A stretch of 64,000 nucleotides of DNA from Tenrec ecaudatus (GCF_050624435.1 NC_134541.1:9438983-9502982), one strand, 5' to 3'; positions 31,103 to 42,010 are shown, numbered from the stretch's first letter. Notes: generated by a model not told the origin, from the letters alone. Translations and numbers: made by a program.

Positions 31103-31258
31103 GCCCTGGTGGTGTAGTGGTTGCAGGTCGAAACCACCAGCAGCTCCTCCGGAGAAAGACTGGGCTTTCTACTCCAGTTACAGTCTCGGAGCCCCCCCAC
31201 GGCGTGGCTATGAGTCATCATCGACTCAATGGCAGTGAGTTTGGCTTTGGGTTTGGTC
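31103..31258 (+). repeat. AfroSINE nested in another AfroSINE
   Basis: gagccctggtggtgtagtgg (A box), caggtcgaaaccaccagcag (B box region), agaaagactgggctttctac, tatgagtcatcatcgactcaatggcagtgagtttgg. The better-preserved inner copy. Confidence 0.9.
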
Positions 31259-31259
31259 T

Positions 31260-31395
31260 GCTCCCATAAAGATTTATAGGCTAAAAAAAAAAAGATTTAT
31301 AGGCTCAGAAACCCTACAGAGAAGTTCTGTTTTGTCCTCTGACATCAGCTGATGTGAGTCGGAATCAACTGGACAGCCATGGGTTTAGCATATCC
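31260..31395 (+). repeat. AfroSINE 3' part, outer copy, with poly-A insertion
   Basis: ctcccataaagatttatagg, then an A run, a repeat of aaagatttataggct, cagaaaccctacagagaagt and tgtgagtcggaatcaactgg. Confidence 0.8.
31283..31290. repeat. Eight-A insert between 15-bp direct repeats
   Basis: aaagatttataggct at 31268-31282 and 31291-31305 flank only adenines; see findings. Confidence 0.7.
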
Positions 31396-31510
31396 TCCAG
31401 CATGAGGCATGCTACAGTCTAGGATTGCTAAAGATTTGAAGGCTATCGATTAAGGGACATTATGCATGTGTAAATATGTTTATAAATACATGAGCCCATG
31501 TGTCCATCTA

Positions 31511-31595
31511 TATGAGAGGGCTTTAGAAAGTTCATGGGAAGGTTCCATGGACTTTTCATCCCACTTTAACACAACTTTCTGAAGCCCCCTTCTAT
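31511..31595. mobile_element. mariner-type MITE, ~85 bp
   Basis: TA-flanked, with inverted ends: left tatgagagggctttagaaag and right complement tatagaagggggcttcagaaag. No coding. A second diverged member is at 46850-46934. Confidence 0.7.
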
Positions 31596-31720
31596 AGCTA
31601 TACTTAGAAATTTCTGTATTCTATCAATATAGTCCTCTAATAACTGTTAAGTGTTGTATTATGCGCAGATATACACGGGAAATAATTAAAGGAAGATATA
31701 CATCCTCCCTCTATGTTTTT

Positions 31721-32850
31721 CACATTGATGGAAAAGCTCCAACCAGCTGACACAACACTGGATATGCTTGCTCGTCTGTGTCTAGAAACCCGGCCAACCG
31801 ACTGGAAGAGACTCTGATCTGCGCCCTTTCCAAAGAGAAGTGGCCCAACAGAAGGTGGAAGATACTGAACAGCATCATTGCTATCACATGCAAGCACAAG
31901 TTTGACAAGGAGCTTCCAGGAAATTGAAGCCAGATTCAGAAGAGGATCGGGAAGGAAGGCTGTCATGGCTGATGTCAGATGGATCTTGGCTGTAGGCGGA
32001 GAAGACTGGAAACATGTTTACTTACATTTTGTTGACTCTGCAAAGGTCCTGGACTGAGTGGATAGCCTGAGGAGAACGGGAATTCCAGAACACATCGTTG
32101 TGCTCATGCAGAACCTGCATGGAGACCAAAAGGAAGCCATTCGCACGGAACTATAGTTTTCCATCAGAAAGGTGTGTGCTAGGGTGGTAGCCTTTCACTA
32201 GACTTATTCAGTCTGTAGGCTGAGCAAATCGTGCAGGTGAACACAGCATGAGGGTTGGAGGAAGGCTCATTAGCAACGTGTCATGTGCAGATGACACACT
32301 CTAGCTTGCTGAAAGCAAAGAGGACTTGAAGCATTCGATAAAGATCAGAGACTACAGTATGGATTACACCTCAATGTAAAGAAAACCTCAATCCTCAGGG
32401 CTGGACTGATAAACAACTTCGTGGTAAATAAAGAAAAGGCTGAAGTGGTCAAGGGTTTTATTTTACTTGGGTCCACAATCTACACTCATAAAACAACATC
32501 AAGTACTCAAAAGACCCCTACAAAGGTCGCTCGTAAGTGTTAAAGATCAAGTGTGTCACTTTGAGCATTAAGGTGCTCTTGACCCAAGCCAAGTGTTTTC
32601 AATCACCTCCAATGCTCGTAGAAGCTGGACAGTGGATAAGGAAGATCAAGCCCGTAAAGGGCTATTCATGCTTGGTAAAGTAGGGGGTCAGCAAAAAGGG
32701 AGAAAGGTCCTCAGGGAGATGGATTAGCACAATGACGGCAGCAAAGGGCTCAAGCATAGCATCTGTTATAAGATGGAGAACCTGACAGTGTTGTGTGTAA
32801 GGTTGCTCTGACATGGAACTGACTCGAAGGTACCTAGCAACAAGACCAAA
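31721..32850 (+). mobile_element. RTE/BovB-type LINE: decayed reverse transcriptase and 3' end
   Basis: The longest RTE copy here. Translation in shifting frames shows ARFRRGSGRKAVMADVRWIL and HFVDSAKVLD (RT motif with its Asp) at about 31928-32058, GIPEHIVVLMQNLHGDQKEA at 32077-32140, CADDT in place of the usual Y/FADDT box near 32284-32300, and GFILLGSTI near 32453-32480. Many stops and frameshifts; the endonuclease part is absent. The 3' end runs cttggtaaagtagggggtcagc...gacatggaactgactcgaagg...cctagcaacaag. Confidence 0.88.
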
Positions 32851-32907
32851 AATAACATGTTGCTTTTATTCTCTCATTCGTTCTTTGGCCTTTTATATAA
32901 TAAAAGC

Positions 32908-33120
32908 GCCCCGCCGGCATAGTTCTTATGCACTTGGCTGCTAATGCAAGGTCAGCAGTTCGAAACCTGCAGCCAGCCACTCCTTGGGGAAAAGATGAAG
33001 CTTTCTCCCACAAAGAGTTAGTCTTCAAAACCCATGAGGGCAGTCGTATCCTGCCCAGTAGGGTCACTATGAGTCGGAATCGACTCGATTGGTTTGGTGA
33101 ATTTGATTTGAGTTTTGGGT
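32908..33120 (+). repeat. AfroSINE, sense, full length
   Basis: ccccgccggcatagttctt head, cagcagttcgaaacctgcag B box, and the tail gggtcactatgagtcggaatcgactcga...tttgagttttggg. Confidence 0.88.
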
Positions 33121-33186
33121 CTATAATAATGGATCCAGTTGGCAATTGCTGCCAAAGAGCCTGCCCGAATCAAAATAATCTACCAA

Positions 33187-33345
33187 CGTGTTGCCCTTGA
33201 GTCGATTGCAACTCATGATGACTTCACACGAGTCATGGTAGAGCTGTGTCAGAGGTGCCTCTGGGGGGGACTCAAACCATCAACCTGTTGACAGCCTAGC
33301 CTGTTAACCAACTGGGCCACCAACTAACCAATTGCCCCAAGAGTT
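33187..33345 (-). repeat. AfroSINE, antisense
   Basis: tgttgcccttgagtcgattg, gaggtgcctctgggg, gactcaaaccatcaacctg and ttaaccaactgggccacc. Confidence 0.75.
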
Positions 33346-33736
33346 TACAAAATCATATCTTTTTGACCTTCTTAGAGAGTGTTAAAGCCATCTTAGCACC
33401 TGAGATTACTTCCTTAAAACAATCTCAGAGATTGAAATAGAATAGAATCAATCATCTTCTCCTTAGAAGACTCGTCTAAAATCATCCTCTCCTGCTTCTG
33501 CATTTAGAGAAAATTAGCTTCGGCGATCTTGAACGAAAGCCACACCCTTGGCATAGCTTCCAACATCACAGCCACACACAGTCCACCACCGTAAGCTCAA
33601 CGGACAGACAGTGGTAAAGGGAAGATGTGGAGAATAATAAAGTTCTGGAACAAAGGGAAGTAAGATTCTCTGAGGAAACCTGGTAAAAGGCAAAAAGCTG
33701 GGCCATGCAAGGTCAGAAAGAAATTCAGGAGCAAGA

Positions 33737-33822
33737 GGGACCACACCAAGTTGCTGCCGAGTCAGCTCTGGTTCGTGGCAACCTTCTACAAAGCACACCA
33801 AAACTTGACCGGGTCCCATGCC
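33737..33822 (-). repeat. tRNA-derived SINE tail, antisense
   Basis: caccaagttgctgccgagtc...gttcgtggcaaccttctac...cgggtcccatgccctttg. Short. Confidence 0.5.
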
Positions 33823-33826
33823 CTTT

Positions 33827-33955
33827 GTAAGGAGCCCTGGTGGCTCTGTGGGCTGGGCATTGGACTGGTGAGCAAGGTCAGTTGTTCAAATCCACCAGCA
33901 GCTCCTGGAGCTGTCTGCTTCTGTAATGATCTACAGTCTCAGGAACCCTCCACAG
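33827..33955 (+). repeat. AfroSINE 5' half, split by SPIN
   Basis: gagccctggtggctctgtgg, ggtcagttgttcaaatccacc, tctacagtctcaggaaccctccacag; continues at 34158. Confidence 0.92.
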
Positions 33956-34157
33956 CAGTGGCTCTCATCCTTCCTCATGCCGCGCCCCTTTCATACAGTT
34001 CCTCACGTTGTGGTGCCCCCCCCCAACCATAACATTGTTTTCATCTCTACTTCATTGCTGTCATTTTGCTACTGTCATGAATTGGGCGACCCCTGTGAAA
34101 GGGTTGTTCGACACACCCTCTCCCCAGGGGTCGCGACCCACAGGTTGAGAACCGCTG
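33956..34157 (-). mobile_element. SPIN-type hAT MITE, reverse orientation, 202 bp
   Basis: Ends cagtggctctcatcc and ggttgagaaccgctg are imperfect inverted repeats of the SPIN terminus (CAGNGGTTCTCAACC). The interior carries cctgtgaaaggg, gggtcgcgacccac and catttt/cataatt blocks shared with the copy at 58423. Eight-base flanks ctccacag and ctccatgg (6/8) fit the hAT target-site size. Non-coding. Confidence 0.88.
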
Positions 34158-34228
34158 CTCCATGGGGTTGCTATGAGTCCGAATCAACTCAACGGCTGTG
34201 GGTTTGTTTGGGGTTTGGGTTATCGTCT
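34158..34228 (+). repeat. AfroSINE 3' half, after SPIN
   Basis: ctccatggggttgctatgagtccgaatcaactcaacggctgtggg completes the SINE begun at 33827. Confidence 0.92.
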
Positions 34229-34324
34229 TCATGTCTGCTTAGGCTGATTGCACTGACACTTGCCCTGGTTCTCATTCACGCTCTGCCAACCATGATGGCC
34301 TTTCCATGATTAGTCTTATTCAGT

Positions 34325-34436
34325 AGTGGTTACTCATTGGCCTGCAATCCGAAAGATCAGCAGTTCAAAACCGCCAGCCGATCAGTGGGAGAAAGAAGAG
34401 GCTTTCTACTCCCATAAACAGTTACACACTCGATTA
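34325..34436 (+). repeat. AfroSINE, 5' two thirds
   Basis: atccgaaagatcagcagttcaaaaccgcc, agaggctttctactcccata, cagttacacactcgatt; then cut by the L1-like element. Confidence 0.85.
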
Positions 34437-35580
34437 AGGGCAATGTAACCAAGAGGAATTACTGAAATCCAAATCAAGGCTGAGCATCATAGTGGGACAA
34501 GAGGAAAGTAAAAGGAAATAGAGGAAAGAACTAGGAGGGAAAGGGAATTATTTATAGAGAGCTAAATACAGGCATGTACATATGTAAATATACTTATAGA
34601 TGACAATGGGGAAAGAGATCTATGTGCATATATTTATAGGTTTAATATTAAGGTAGCAGATGGATATTGGGCCTCCATTCAAGGACTCCCTCAATGCAAG
34701 AACACTTTGTTCTATTAAACTAGCATTCCATGATGCTCACCTTCCCGACACAATTGCTGAAGACAAAGCAGGTGAATAAGCAAATGTAGTGAAGAAAGCT
34801 GATGGCGCCCAGCTATTAAAAGATATAGCGTCTGATGTCTTAAAGGCTTGAAGGTAAACAAGTGGCCATCTAGCTCTGAAGCAACAAAGCCCACATCAAG
34901 AAATACACCAGCCTTTGACACGAAGTGTCAATGGGATGAGGTATCGGGCATCAAAGAACAAAAAAATCATATCATTGTGAATGAGGGGGAGTGTGCAGTG
35001 GAGACCAAAGCCCATCTGTAGGCCACTGGACATCCCCTTACAGAAGGGTGGCGGGAAGGAGATAAGTCAGTCAGGTGCAGTATAGCAATGATGAAACATA
35101 CAACTTTCCTCTGGCTCTTTAATGCTTATTCCCCTACACTTTCATGATCCCAATTCTACCTTACAAATCCGGCTAGACCAGAGGATGTACATTGGTACAG
35201 GTAGCAACTGGAAACACAGGGACTCCAGAACAGATGAACCCCTCAGGACCAGTGGGGAGAGTAATGATAATAGGAGGGGAAGGGGAAGGTGGGGTAGAAA
35301 GGGGGAACCAATCACAAGAATCTATATATCACCCCCTCCCTGGGGATGGATAACAGAAAAGTGGGTGAAGAGAGATGTCGGACAGTGTAAGACATGACAA
35401 AATAATAATAATTAATAAATTATCAAGAGTTTGTGAAGGAGGGAAAGCAGGGAGGGAGGGGGAAAATGAGGAGCTGATACCAAGGGTTCCAGTAGAAAGC
35501 AAATGTGTTGAGAATGATGCTGGCAACAAATGTACAAATGTGCTTGACACAATGGATGCATGTATGGATTGTGATGAGTT
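34437..35580 (+). mobile_element. L1-like retroposon, 3' 1.1 kb
   Basis: Sense order: agggcaatgtaaccaagaggaattactg, tgggacaagaggaaagt, the module (34785-34890), gttgtgaatgaggggg-like segment at 34973, tatcgggcatc..., terminal purine-rich part and gtgcttgacacaatgg...gattgtgatgag. The final AATAAA is lost. Confidence 0.85.
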
Positions 35581-35689
35581 GGGGGAACCTATGGGGGGGG
35601 GGGAACCATTAGACTCATCTGCCTAGACGCCTCATATCTACAGTGTCCAGAGTGATGTGTCATTAGAAAAATTGGTGATGTTACAGGGT

Positions 35690-36027
35690 AATTGCCTTTT
35701 ACCCCAGGGAGATGATTGACAAACGGTTTGCTTTTCTCCTCTATGGGCTTTTGTTTTCCTGCCTTTAGATTTGTCTTTTATTGTCTGCTAATTGGAGTGT
35801 TGCTGTTGGTGGTGTAGTTGGTCTTAAGGGGTTTTGATTTCTTCATAATATGACTGCCAGGGGGTGATGGGAGGGGAAAAAAGGGGGAGCTTATACCAAG
35901 GGCTCAAGTAGAAAGAAAATGTTTTGGAAATGATAATGGCAATATATGTATAAATGTGCTTGATACAACTGATGTGTGGATTGTTATTAGGGCTGTAAGA
36001 CACGCCCCCAATAAAACAATTTAAAAG
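35690..36027 (+). mobile_element. L1-like retroposon, subtype of the 19634 element
   Basis: T-rich tract, then ccaagggctcaagtagaaag, gtgcttgatacaactgatgtgtgg, gggctgtaagacacgccccc and AATAAA. The ending matches 21700-21822 and 56440-56590 better than the main type. Confidence 0.75.
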
Positions 36028-36029
36028 TA

Positions 36030-37495
36030 TATGACCGCCAAAGTCATACACTTTGAGTCATGCATATCCCAGGGACAAGCAGATGGATTCTGGGCCCCAC
36101 TGAACTCTAGCCCCAATCCAAGAACAGTCTGTTCTGGTCACATGGCCCTGCTCAATACTCACGTTCATGAAATGCTCACTGAAGATAAGGGCGCTACAGC
36201 AAAGTGTGGTGAAGAAAGCAGAGAGTAGGTGTCCCCGCTATCAATCAGAATAGTGCCTGGGGTCTTAAAGGCTTGTATCCAAACAAGCAGCCATCTAAGC
36301 GAGGAGTCAACGAAGTCCACACGGGAGAAGCACACCAGCTTGTGTGATCCAAAGGTGACAATAACAAAATTCGAATATAACAAAGGGAAAAGTCTTAGAG
36401 CCTAAATTGCAAACACTCAATTTGTAGAAGGTTCTGAAGGGCAAGGGGAGCCCAAAACCCATCTGCAGAGATCTGGTCAGAGTAAGCTGCTGGCAGATCC
36501 CTACCAGCCACAGGCAAGGGTCGCAAGCAGCTTTACCATCAGCTAGACATCCTTATAATTATGATTATATGGGGTCAAACTTGATTCTTGGGCAGATGAC
36601 TTCCCTCTTGACACAACCTAAAATTCTTCTAGGTGCAAGTATTTCTTGCTCGTTCCATGACAAAAATTTCTTCCTTGGCCTTTTAAATATTCATGGTAGT
36701 CTTTTCTTTCTTAGTCATTATTTGTATTTTTATCTTTGAAATATTACTATTTTATCCTTACCACTTTATTTTTTTCCCTGCTTTTTATTGGGGTTTTTTT
36801 TTTGGTGGGGTTGTTGGTTTTTTAAAATTCATTTTATTAGGGGCTCATACAACTCTTATCACAATCCATACATACATCAATTGTGTAAGGCACATTTGTA
36901 CATTCATTGCCCTCATCATTCTCAAAACATTTGCTCTCCACTTAAGCTCCTGGCATCAACTCCTCATTTCCCCCTCCCTCCCTGCTCCCCCCTCCCTCAT
37001 GAAACCTTGATAATTTATAAATTATTATTTTGTCATATGTAACATTGTCCGATGCCTCCCTTCACCCCCTTTTCTGTTGTCCGTCCCCCAGGAAGGAGGT
37101 CACATGTAGGTCCTTGTAATCAGTTCCCTCTCTCCACCTGACCCTCGCTTGCTTTTTATTGCTTCTGTTGGGTTTCCAGTTTGTGAAGCAAGCACGGAGT
37201 AGATGCAGAGCGATAAGAACTAATGCAAACTCTTATAGAGGAGGGAGGGGTGGGGGTGAGAACTAGGGAGGGGGAGGGGAGAGCAAGCAATGCATGTGGG
37301 AGGGGGGAGGGCGCCCTAGAATGGATGTTGATTACACAAGTAGCTTTAAAAGTGAATTAACGGGGGGAGGGGCGGGAAAAAGCGTTCTAAAATTGATAGT
37401 TGTACTGATTGTACAATTCTTCTTGAGATGACTGAACTACTGAATTGTGTGATATGTGGATTAAGTGCCAATGAAACTTAAACACACACACACAT
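36030..37495 (+). mobile_element. L1, second lineage, split by an antisense L1 tail
   Basis: gccccactgaactctagccccaatccaag...tggccctgctc, module gaagaaagcagagagtagg...ctggggtcttaaaggcttg, later gatgactgaactactgaattgtgtgatatgtgg and gtgccaatgaaact. Interrupted at 36791-37149. Confidence 0.75.
36791..37149 (-). mobile_element. 5'-truncated L1-like insertion, minus strand, with TSD
   Basis: T-rich leader, attttattaggggctcatac, then 300 bp of the standard tail. Bounded by a perfect 12-bp duplication tgctttttattg (36779-36790 and 37150-37161). Confidence 0.9.
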
Positions 37496-37659
37496 CATAT
37501 GCTTTAGACAAAAGGTTACCCATGCTTAGTTATATATGGTGACCATATTTGGGAATTTACCACAGTCTCATGGTTAATTTATCATGATGTCTCCAGTATT
37601 TTAAAACAGGTATCGAAAAATTTCAATAAATCGTTGTTGAAATTTGAGAAAACAAAAAC

Positions 37660-37788
37660 AAACTGTTACAGTCTCAGAAACCCACAGTGGGGATGGGGGT
37701 GGGGTGGGGGTGGCGGCGGTACGGTACGGTTCAGGGGACAGCGGCAGCACTATGAGTCAGCATCAACTCAGGGGCAGTGAGTGGTTTT
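37660..37788 (+). repeat. AfroSINE 3' half with G-rich expansion
   Basis: ctgttacagtctcagaaaccc, then a GGGGTGG-type run (37687-37720), a cggtacggtacggtt duplication, and cactatgagtcagcatcaac. Confidence 0.8.
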
Positions 37789-38157
37789 CTTCAACTCTTC
37801 TTCAGTGACCTGTGCGGGGGAAAGTGACATGGGCATTAGCAATACTGCTCCCGGCTCCCTTGTACTGAATGCGGGTGTCCCCCCCCCCCCCACGTGCTGC
37901 ATAGGCACAAGTTCACGGTGCTTTCACCAGCCCTAGGAAGTGGCCCAGGCAGAGAGGTCAGGCCTAGGTCACAGAGTAGTAACTAACAGATGAAGAACTG
38001 ACAGTCATCAAAGTCTTCCTTCCTGAGATGACTCTACACCTTTCCTCTAGTACCTCTCCTGCCTCTCCCAACACCTGGCTTTGAGGGCGCCCAGCCCAAG
38101 GGCCCTATAAAGCCTGGGAACACATCGGTACCATTCATGTTGCATGCCTCACCACAG

Positions 38158-38395
38158 AGAAGCCTTCCTCTTTATGCCTGTCCCTCTACTTTCCAAGCAT
38201 GATGTCTTTCTCCAGGGACTGGTCCCTCCTGACATGTCTGAAGGATGTAAGAGGCGGTCTTGTCATCCGTGCCTCTAAGATGCCCGTTGACCATACTTCT
38301 TCCGAGACAGATTTGTCTGTCCTGTCGGTAGCCCATGGTCTTTTCCATATTCTTCTCCAGCACACACGTCAAAAGCATCACTGTGTGACATTACA
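38158..38395 (-). mobile_element. RTE/BovB-type LINE, antisense
   Basis: ctactttccaagcatgatgt, ctccagggactggtccctcctgacatgtctgaagg, cttcttccgagacagatttgtctgtcc, ggtagcccatggtcttttccatattcttctccagc: the reverse of the family's ORF end. Confidence 0.85.
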
Positions 38396-38448
38396 GGACA
38401 GGGCGACACTGCAGCATAGCGTTCACAAGGCTGTCACGTTTGTGGAAA

Positions 38449-38605
38449 GGAGTCTTGAGTGGCGCTGTGGGTTAGGTATTGGGCGATTCAAACCTACCAG
38501 TTGTTCCTCCTCAGGAGAGACAGATTTGTAGTCTGGGAAACCCTATATAAGGTGTCTGGGCATCAGAATTGACTTCCTGGCAGTGGATTTGGGTTTTGAG
38601 GGGTT
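38449..38605 (+). repeat. AfroSINE, sense
   Basis: gagtggcgctgtgggttagg, cgattcaaacctaccagttg, ctgggcatcagaattgacttcctggcagtgg. Confidence 0.8.
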
Positions 38606-38611
38606 TCTTTG

Positions 38612-38732
38612 CCAATCTTGACAGAAGCAGACTGCCACTACATGTTTCCCTCGATCCGTTCAAACCACTGACCTCTCGGTGAACAATCGAGTGCTTGAAC
38701 CATTGTGCCACTAGGGTCTCCATCAACCCAAT
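38612..38732 (-). repeat. AfroSINE head half, antisense
   Basis: cagaagcagactgccactac, gttcaaaccactgacctctc, tgcttgaaccattgtgccactagggt. It forms an inverted pair with the SINE just upstream. Confidence 0.8.
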
Positions 38733-39567
38733 GTCCACAGTCCCTGCAGGACAGCTGACCACTGGGGTATTCAAAAACTCACTAGGGAATGCTTCTCAAG
38801 TTCCAGCCTGCAACCCATATTTCATACAATCAAGGTCAATGAGAATATCTGGATGTTTGTTTAATGCTGCCTGTTACTATCACTAATTAATTGCTCACGA
38901 AAGGATGCCAGTTCGTTCACAAAGTCATGCCGGACACTATACCCATCTCAGAGAATGATAGCGTGATTCATTTCTTTTGGGTCAGAGAGAGAGAAGAAGG
39001 GAGGAAGATGGGAGGGAGGGAAAGAGGAAAGGGCTGAGGGTTTTCCGACAGCAAGAGAGGAAAAAAATCCACAAACCGGTGTAACGACCAAGGTCAAAAG
39101 CTCTATCGGTAAGAACCGTGTGAATGGCAAGCATGCCTCCTTCTGTTCTGATGTTACAATTATACGGGTTTCAAAGAACATCTTTCCTTTTTAATGGAAT
39201 ATTTATGGGAATGATACACTGCTTGGCACAGAGTGTTTTATCAGCCAAGACCCACTAAGAATTGTAGCATTTCTGTCACCATTTAAAGGTGTTACGATTT
39301 TTCTTTTTTAGTGCTGAAAGTAGAAAGTTTTAGTTCTTGTGTGTTAGACGGTCATGTTGTTTCAAAATAATCACAGTCCAACCAACCGCCGCTATCAAAG
39401 AGCAGATGGAACTCTGGGCTGGATAACTCACACTGTGAAATGTGCATGTCTGAACCCAGCCTGACCGGCCTCCTAATGAAACCTGCAGTGCGCAAACTGG
39501 AGCTTAGAGGGCCTCTGGCCTCCTGACTCTGGGCCGCTGGCTTCCTACAGGGAGGGACGGGTCCCCG

Positions 39568-39605
<38 letters not shown>

Positions 39606-39975
39606 CCACCGCTGCCCCCACCCCCACTCCCCAGCAACGAAGCACGAGCTACCTGCAGACACAATTTAACTCTGCTTTGGAGGATTTCAACATGCTCCGC
39701 CTTACTATTGGAAACTGGATTCTGACGCAATCGGTAGGTTGATCGAGATAAAAATGCCTCCTGAATTAGCCCCCGGGCCTTCGCGGTAACAACCTTCGCA
39801 GCTGGGGCACTGACACTTGGGGGCGGAGGCCTAGGACGGAGCTCCCTTGCCAGGCGTTCTAGTTTGTCGTGGCGCCATTTTCACTTCTGGACATAGAGGG
39901 CATGTGTGATCAAAGCGAGGCAGAAATCCACGGTCACAATGAGGCAGGTTGGTGTTTCCATAAATTGGAACATCT
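38733..39975. other. No gene recognised; one CA repeat
   Basis: Mostly unique-looking DNA. Contains an A/G-rich patch (38990-39030) and a CA run. Confidence 0.5.
39568..39603. repeat. (CA)n microsatellite
   Basis: About 36 bp of CA. Confidence 0.95.
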
Positions 39976-40131
39976 ACGATCTCCTAGTAGGGTAGTGGTT
40001 TAGCATAGGACTGCTAACTGCCGGGTGATCAGTTCGAATCCACCAGCCGCTCTGTGGTGACAGACGAGATTTTCTACACCCGTAAAGAGGTACAGTCTCA
40101 GAAGCACCTCGATGGCAGTGCATTTGGTTCC
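39976..40131 (+). repeat. AfroSINE, sense
   Basis: agtagggtagtggtttagca, gatcagttcgaatccaccagccgctc, gtacagtctcagaagcacctcgatggcagtgc; a 3' internal deletion removed the tatgagtcgg segment. Confidence 0.85.
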
Positions 40132-40144
40132 TTCTTGGTTGTTC

Positions 40145-40300
40145 TCTCCTCCGGTGCCTTTCCCCTTCTTGCCTTCAAGTCATGCCAACAGCTTGGGTGT
40201 CAGAGTAGAATTGTGCTCCACTCCCAAAAGTTCGCAATGGCGGCTTTTTCTGAATTCATCCCCAGGCCTTTCTTCCGAGGTGTCCATAAAAAGACCCTCG
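40145..40300 (-). repeat. Long tRNA-derived SINE, antisense
   Basis: cttcaagtcatgccaacagc...ttcatccccaggcctttcttccgaggtgtcc, as in 7281-7562. Confidence 0.55.
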
Positions 40301-40604
40301 CCCTCACCCTTCCATTTAACAATCCAGCAAGGTGTGAACCATGAGCCCCATCACCACCATCACCCAGGAGCTCCTCAGAGACACAGATGGGAATGGGTGA
40401 CGGCAATATACAATAAATAAGAGGGCAGTTGGCAAGAAGGAAAGAGTGAATGGAAGCAGCAGAGGTCAGCACGGTAACACACGCGCACCGATCGGCAGGG
40501 CCTTTCCTGGGGGCCTAGAGGTCTCCCACCCTAGTGCCCTCCCAGGAGATCCTAGTGTCCCTGTCCTCAGCCCACCTCCCGAAACACAACTGCAGTAAGT
40601 GCCT

Positions 40605-40660
40605 GGCGCCCTGGTGGCGCAGTGGTATAAGCTCAGCCGCTGGTGCCCACGCACTGTAGC
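40605..40660 (+). repeat. AfroSINE head fragment
   Basis: cgccctggtggcgcagtggtataagctcag has a textbook A box, then sequence diverges. Confidence 0.7.
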
Positions 40661-40824
40661 TGTTTGCAGCACCCTCCGACTCTACCTGTCCTCACAGCCG
40701 AACATAGAGATGGTAAGAAAGGAGTCGAACTTGTCAAAAATAAGCAGAACTCACCTCCCAAGAAGCAGTGTGCTGGGGACACTGCGGCAACCCAGGCCAC
40801 AAGGACAAGGTAGCACCTTGGGCC

Positions 40825-41480
40825 GTATAAGCTCACGAGCAGCCATCTAAGGTGCTAACTATTGGTCTCTCCCATTTCTCCCAGAGGAAAGAGGAGGATC
40901 GAAATTCAGAGACCCATGGCTACGATTAGTCCAACACACTAACAGACCACACACACACCAACCTCCGTGACCCTGAGACCCGGAGGACCAGATGGTGCCC
41001 GCCACCACTGTCGACAGCCCTAAAAAGAATCACATTCGAAGTTCCTGCACAGAGTGGGAGGGAAATGTGGAACAAAGCTCAAAATCATTTAAAAAAAAAA
41101 AAAAGACCAGGGGTTCTGGTCCGATAGAGACAGGTGGAACCCCCGAGGCCATGGCCCCCTCGTCACCCTGCAGGACTGAAAATGAACTCATCCCCACGGA
41201 TGAGTTTCTCGGCCAAACAACAAAATCAATCTATCGGGGGAATAATAACAAGAGTGAGGTACACACGCCTTAGAATAACCCACCATTGGAGGGCAGAAGG
41301 GCAGCCTTCAGCCAGGGACAGTGTTCAGAAGGGTGAGGAAAAAAAGAGGAAGCGCTGGGAGGGGGTCAGTGATGGTATGTGGTGGGGACTGCAAGCAATG
41401 ACCTGAAACCACCTGTGCAGGAATTGCTCCGTGGGAAGCTGATTTCCTCTGTAAACCTTCCCCGACTCACAATAAAAAGT
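40825..41480 (+). mobile_element. Afrotherian L1 3' UTR-like fragment
   Basis: gaggaccagatggtgcccgc, gggaaatgtggaacaaagctcaaaatc, a 16-A run, acctgaaaccacctgtgcagg and a terminal cccgactcacaataaaaag with AATAAA; shares the ending caattcacaataaaaaa with 58850-58870. Confidence 0.55.
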
Positions 41481-41869
41481 AAAAAAGAACAGCAGTGTGG
41501 CAGAGAGGAAGCCAGCCCGTGCTATGCCCACATAGCTATACCAGTGCTGAGAGAGGGGCAGCCCCACTTGAAATGTGCTGGGAGGGAAAGGACACCCAGG
41601 CTACAGTGACCGCGTCACCTCCACCCCCCAACAGTGGACAGCTTCATGAATAATTTATCACTGATCACCTGCAGACATGATCATATTTGACCCCATTGCT
41701 TCCAATCAGAGATATGATTAATGTTGCCCTTTTTACAAAACTCTTTTTCCCTATGGACCCTCTGCCTCTTTAGAACATGTCTGAGGCTTGCATTTAGGAG
41801 ACAGGTTCGATCTCTGCGGGGCAGCATGGTCCCAAAGGAGCCTGTGAAGACACGATGGAGAAATGATTA

Positions 41870-42010
41870 CTGATGTTTATTCTGCCAGACACGGTTCTGG
41901 GCACATCCGGGGAGGACTTACCTTTGATGCTCTCTTAGCCCCATCGTTTAGATAGGCAGACTGAGGTGATGAGCAGAAAATTTCCTTGGCCAAGGTCACA
42001 AAGCCATTAA
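41870..42010 (-). repeat. MIR, antisense
   Basis: tctgccagacacggttctggg...gataggcagactgaggtgatgagcag...ttggccaaggtcacaaagcc. Confidence 0.6.

Noticed and set aside
32950-32970. tRNA genes suggested by A and B boxes
   Set aside because: These boxes belong to AfroSINE heads; no cloverleaf with anticodon arm and acceptor stem could be drawn.
34437-35580. L1-like element as functional autonomous L1
   Set aside because: Only non-coding 3' sequence is present; no reverse transcriptase or endonuclease motifs.
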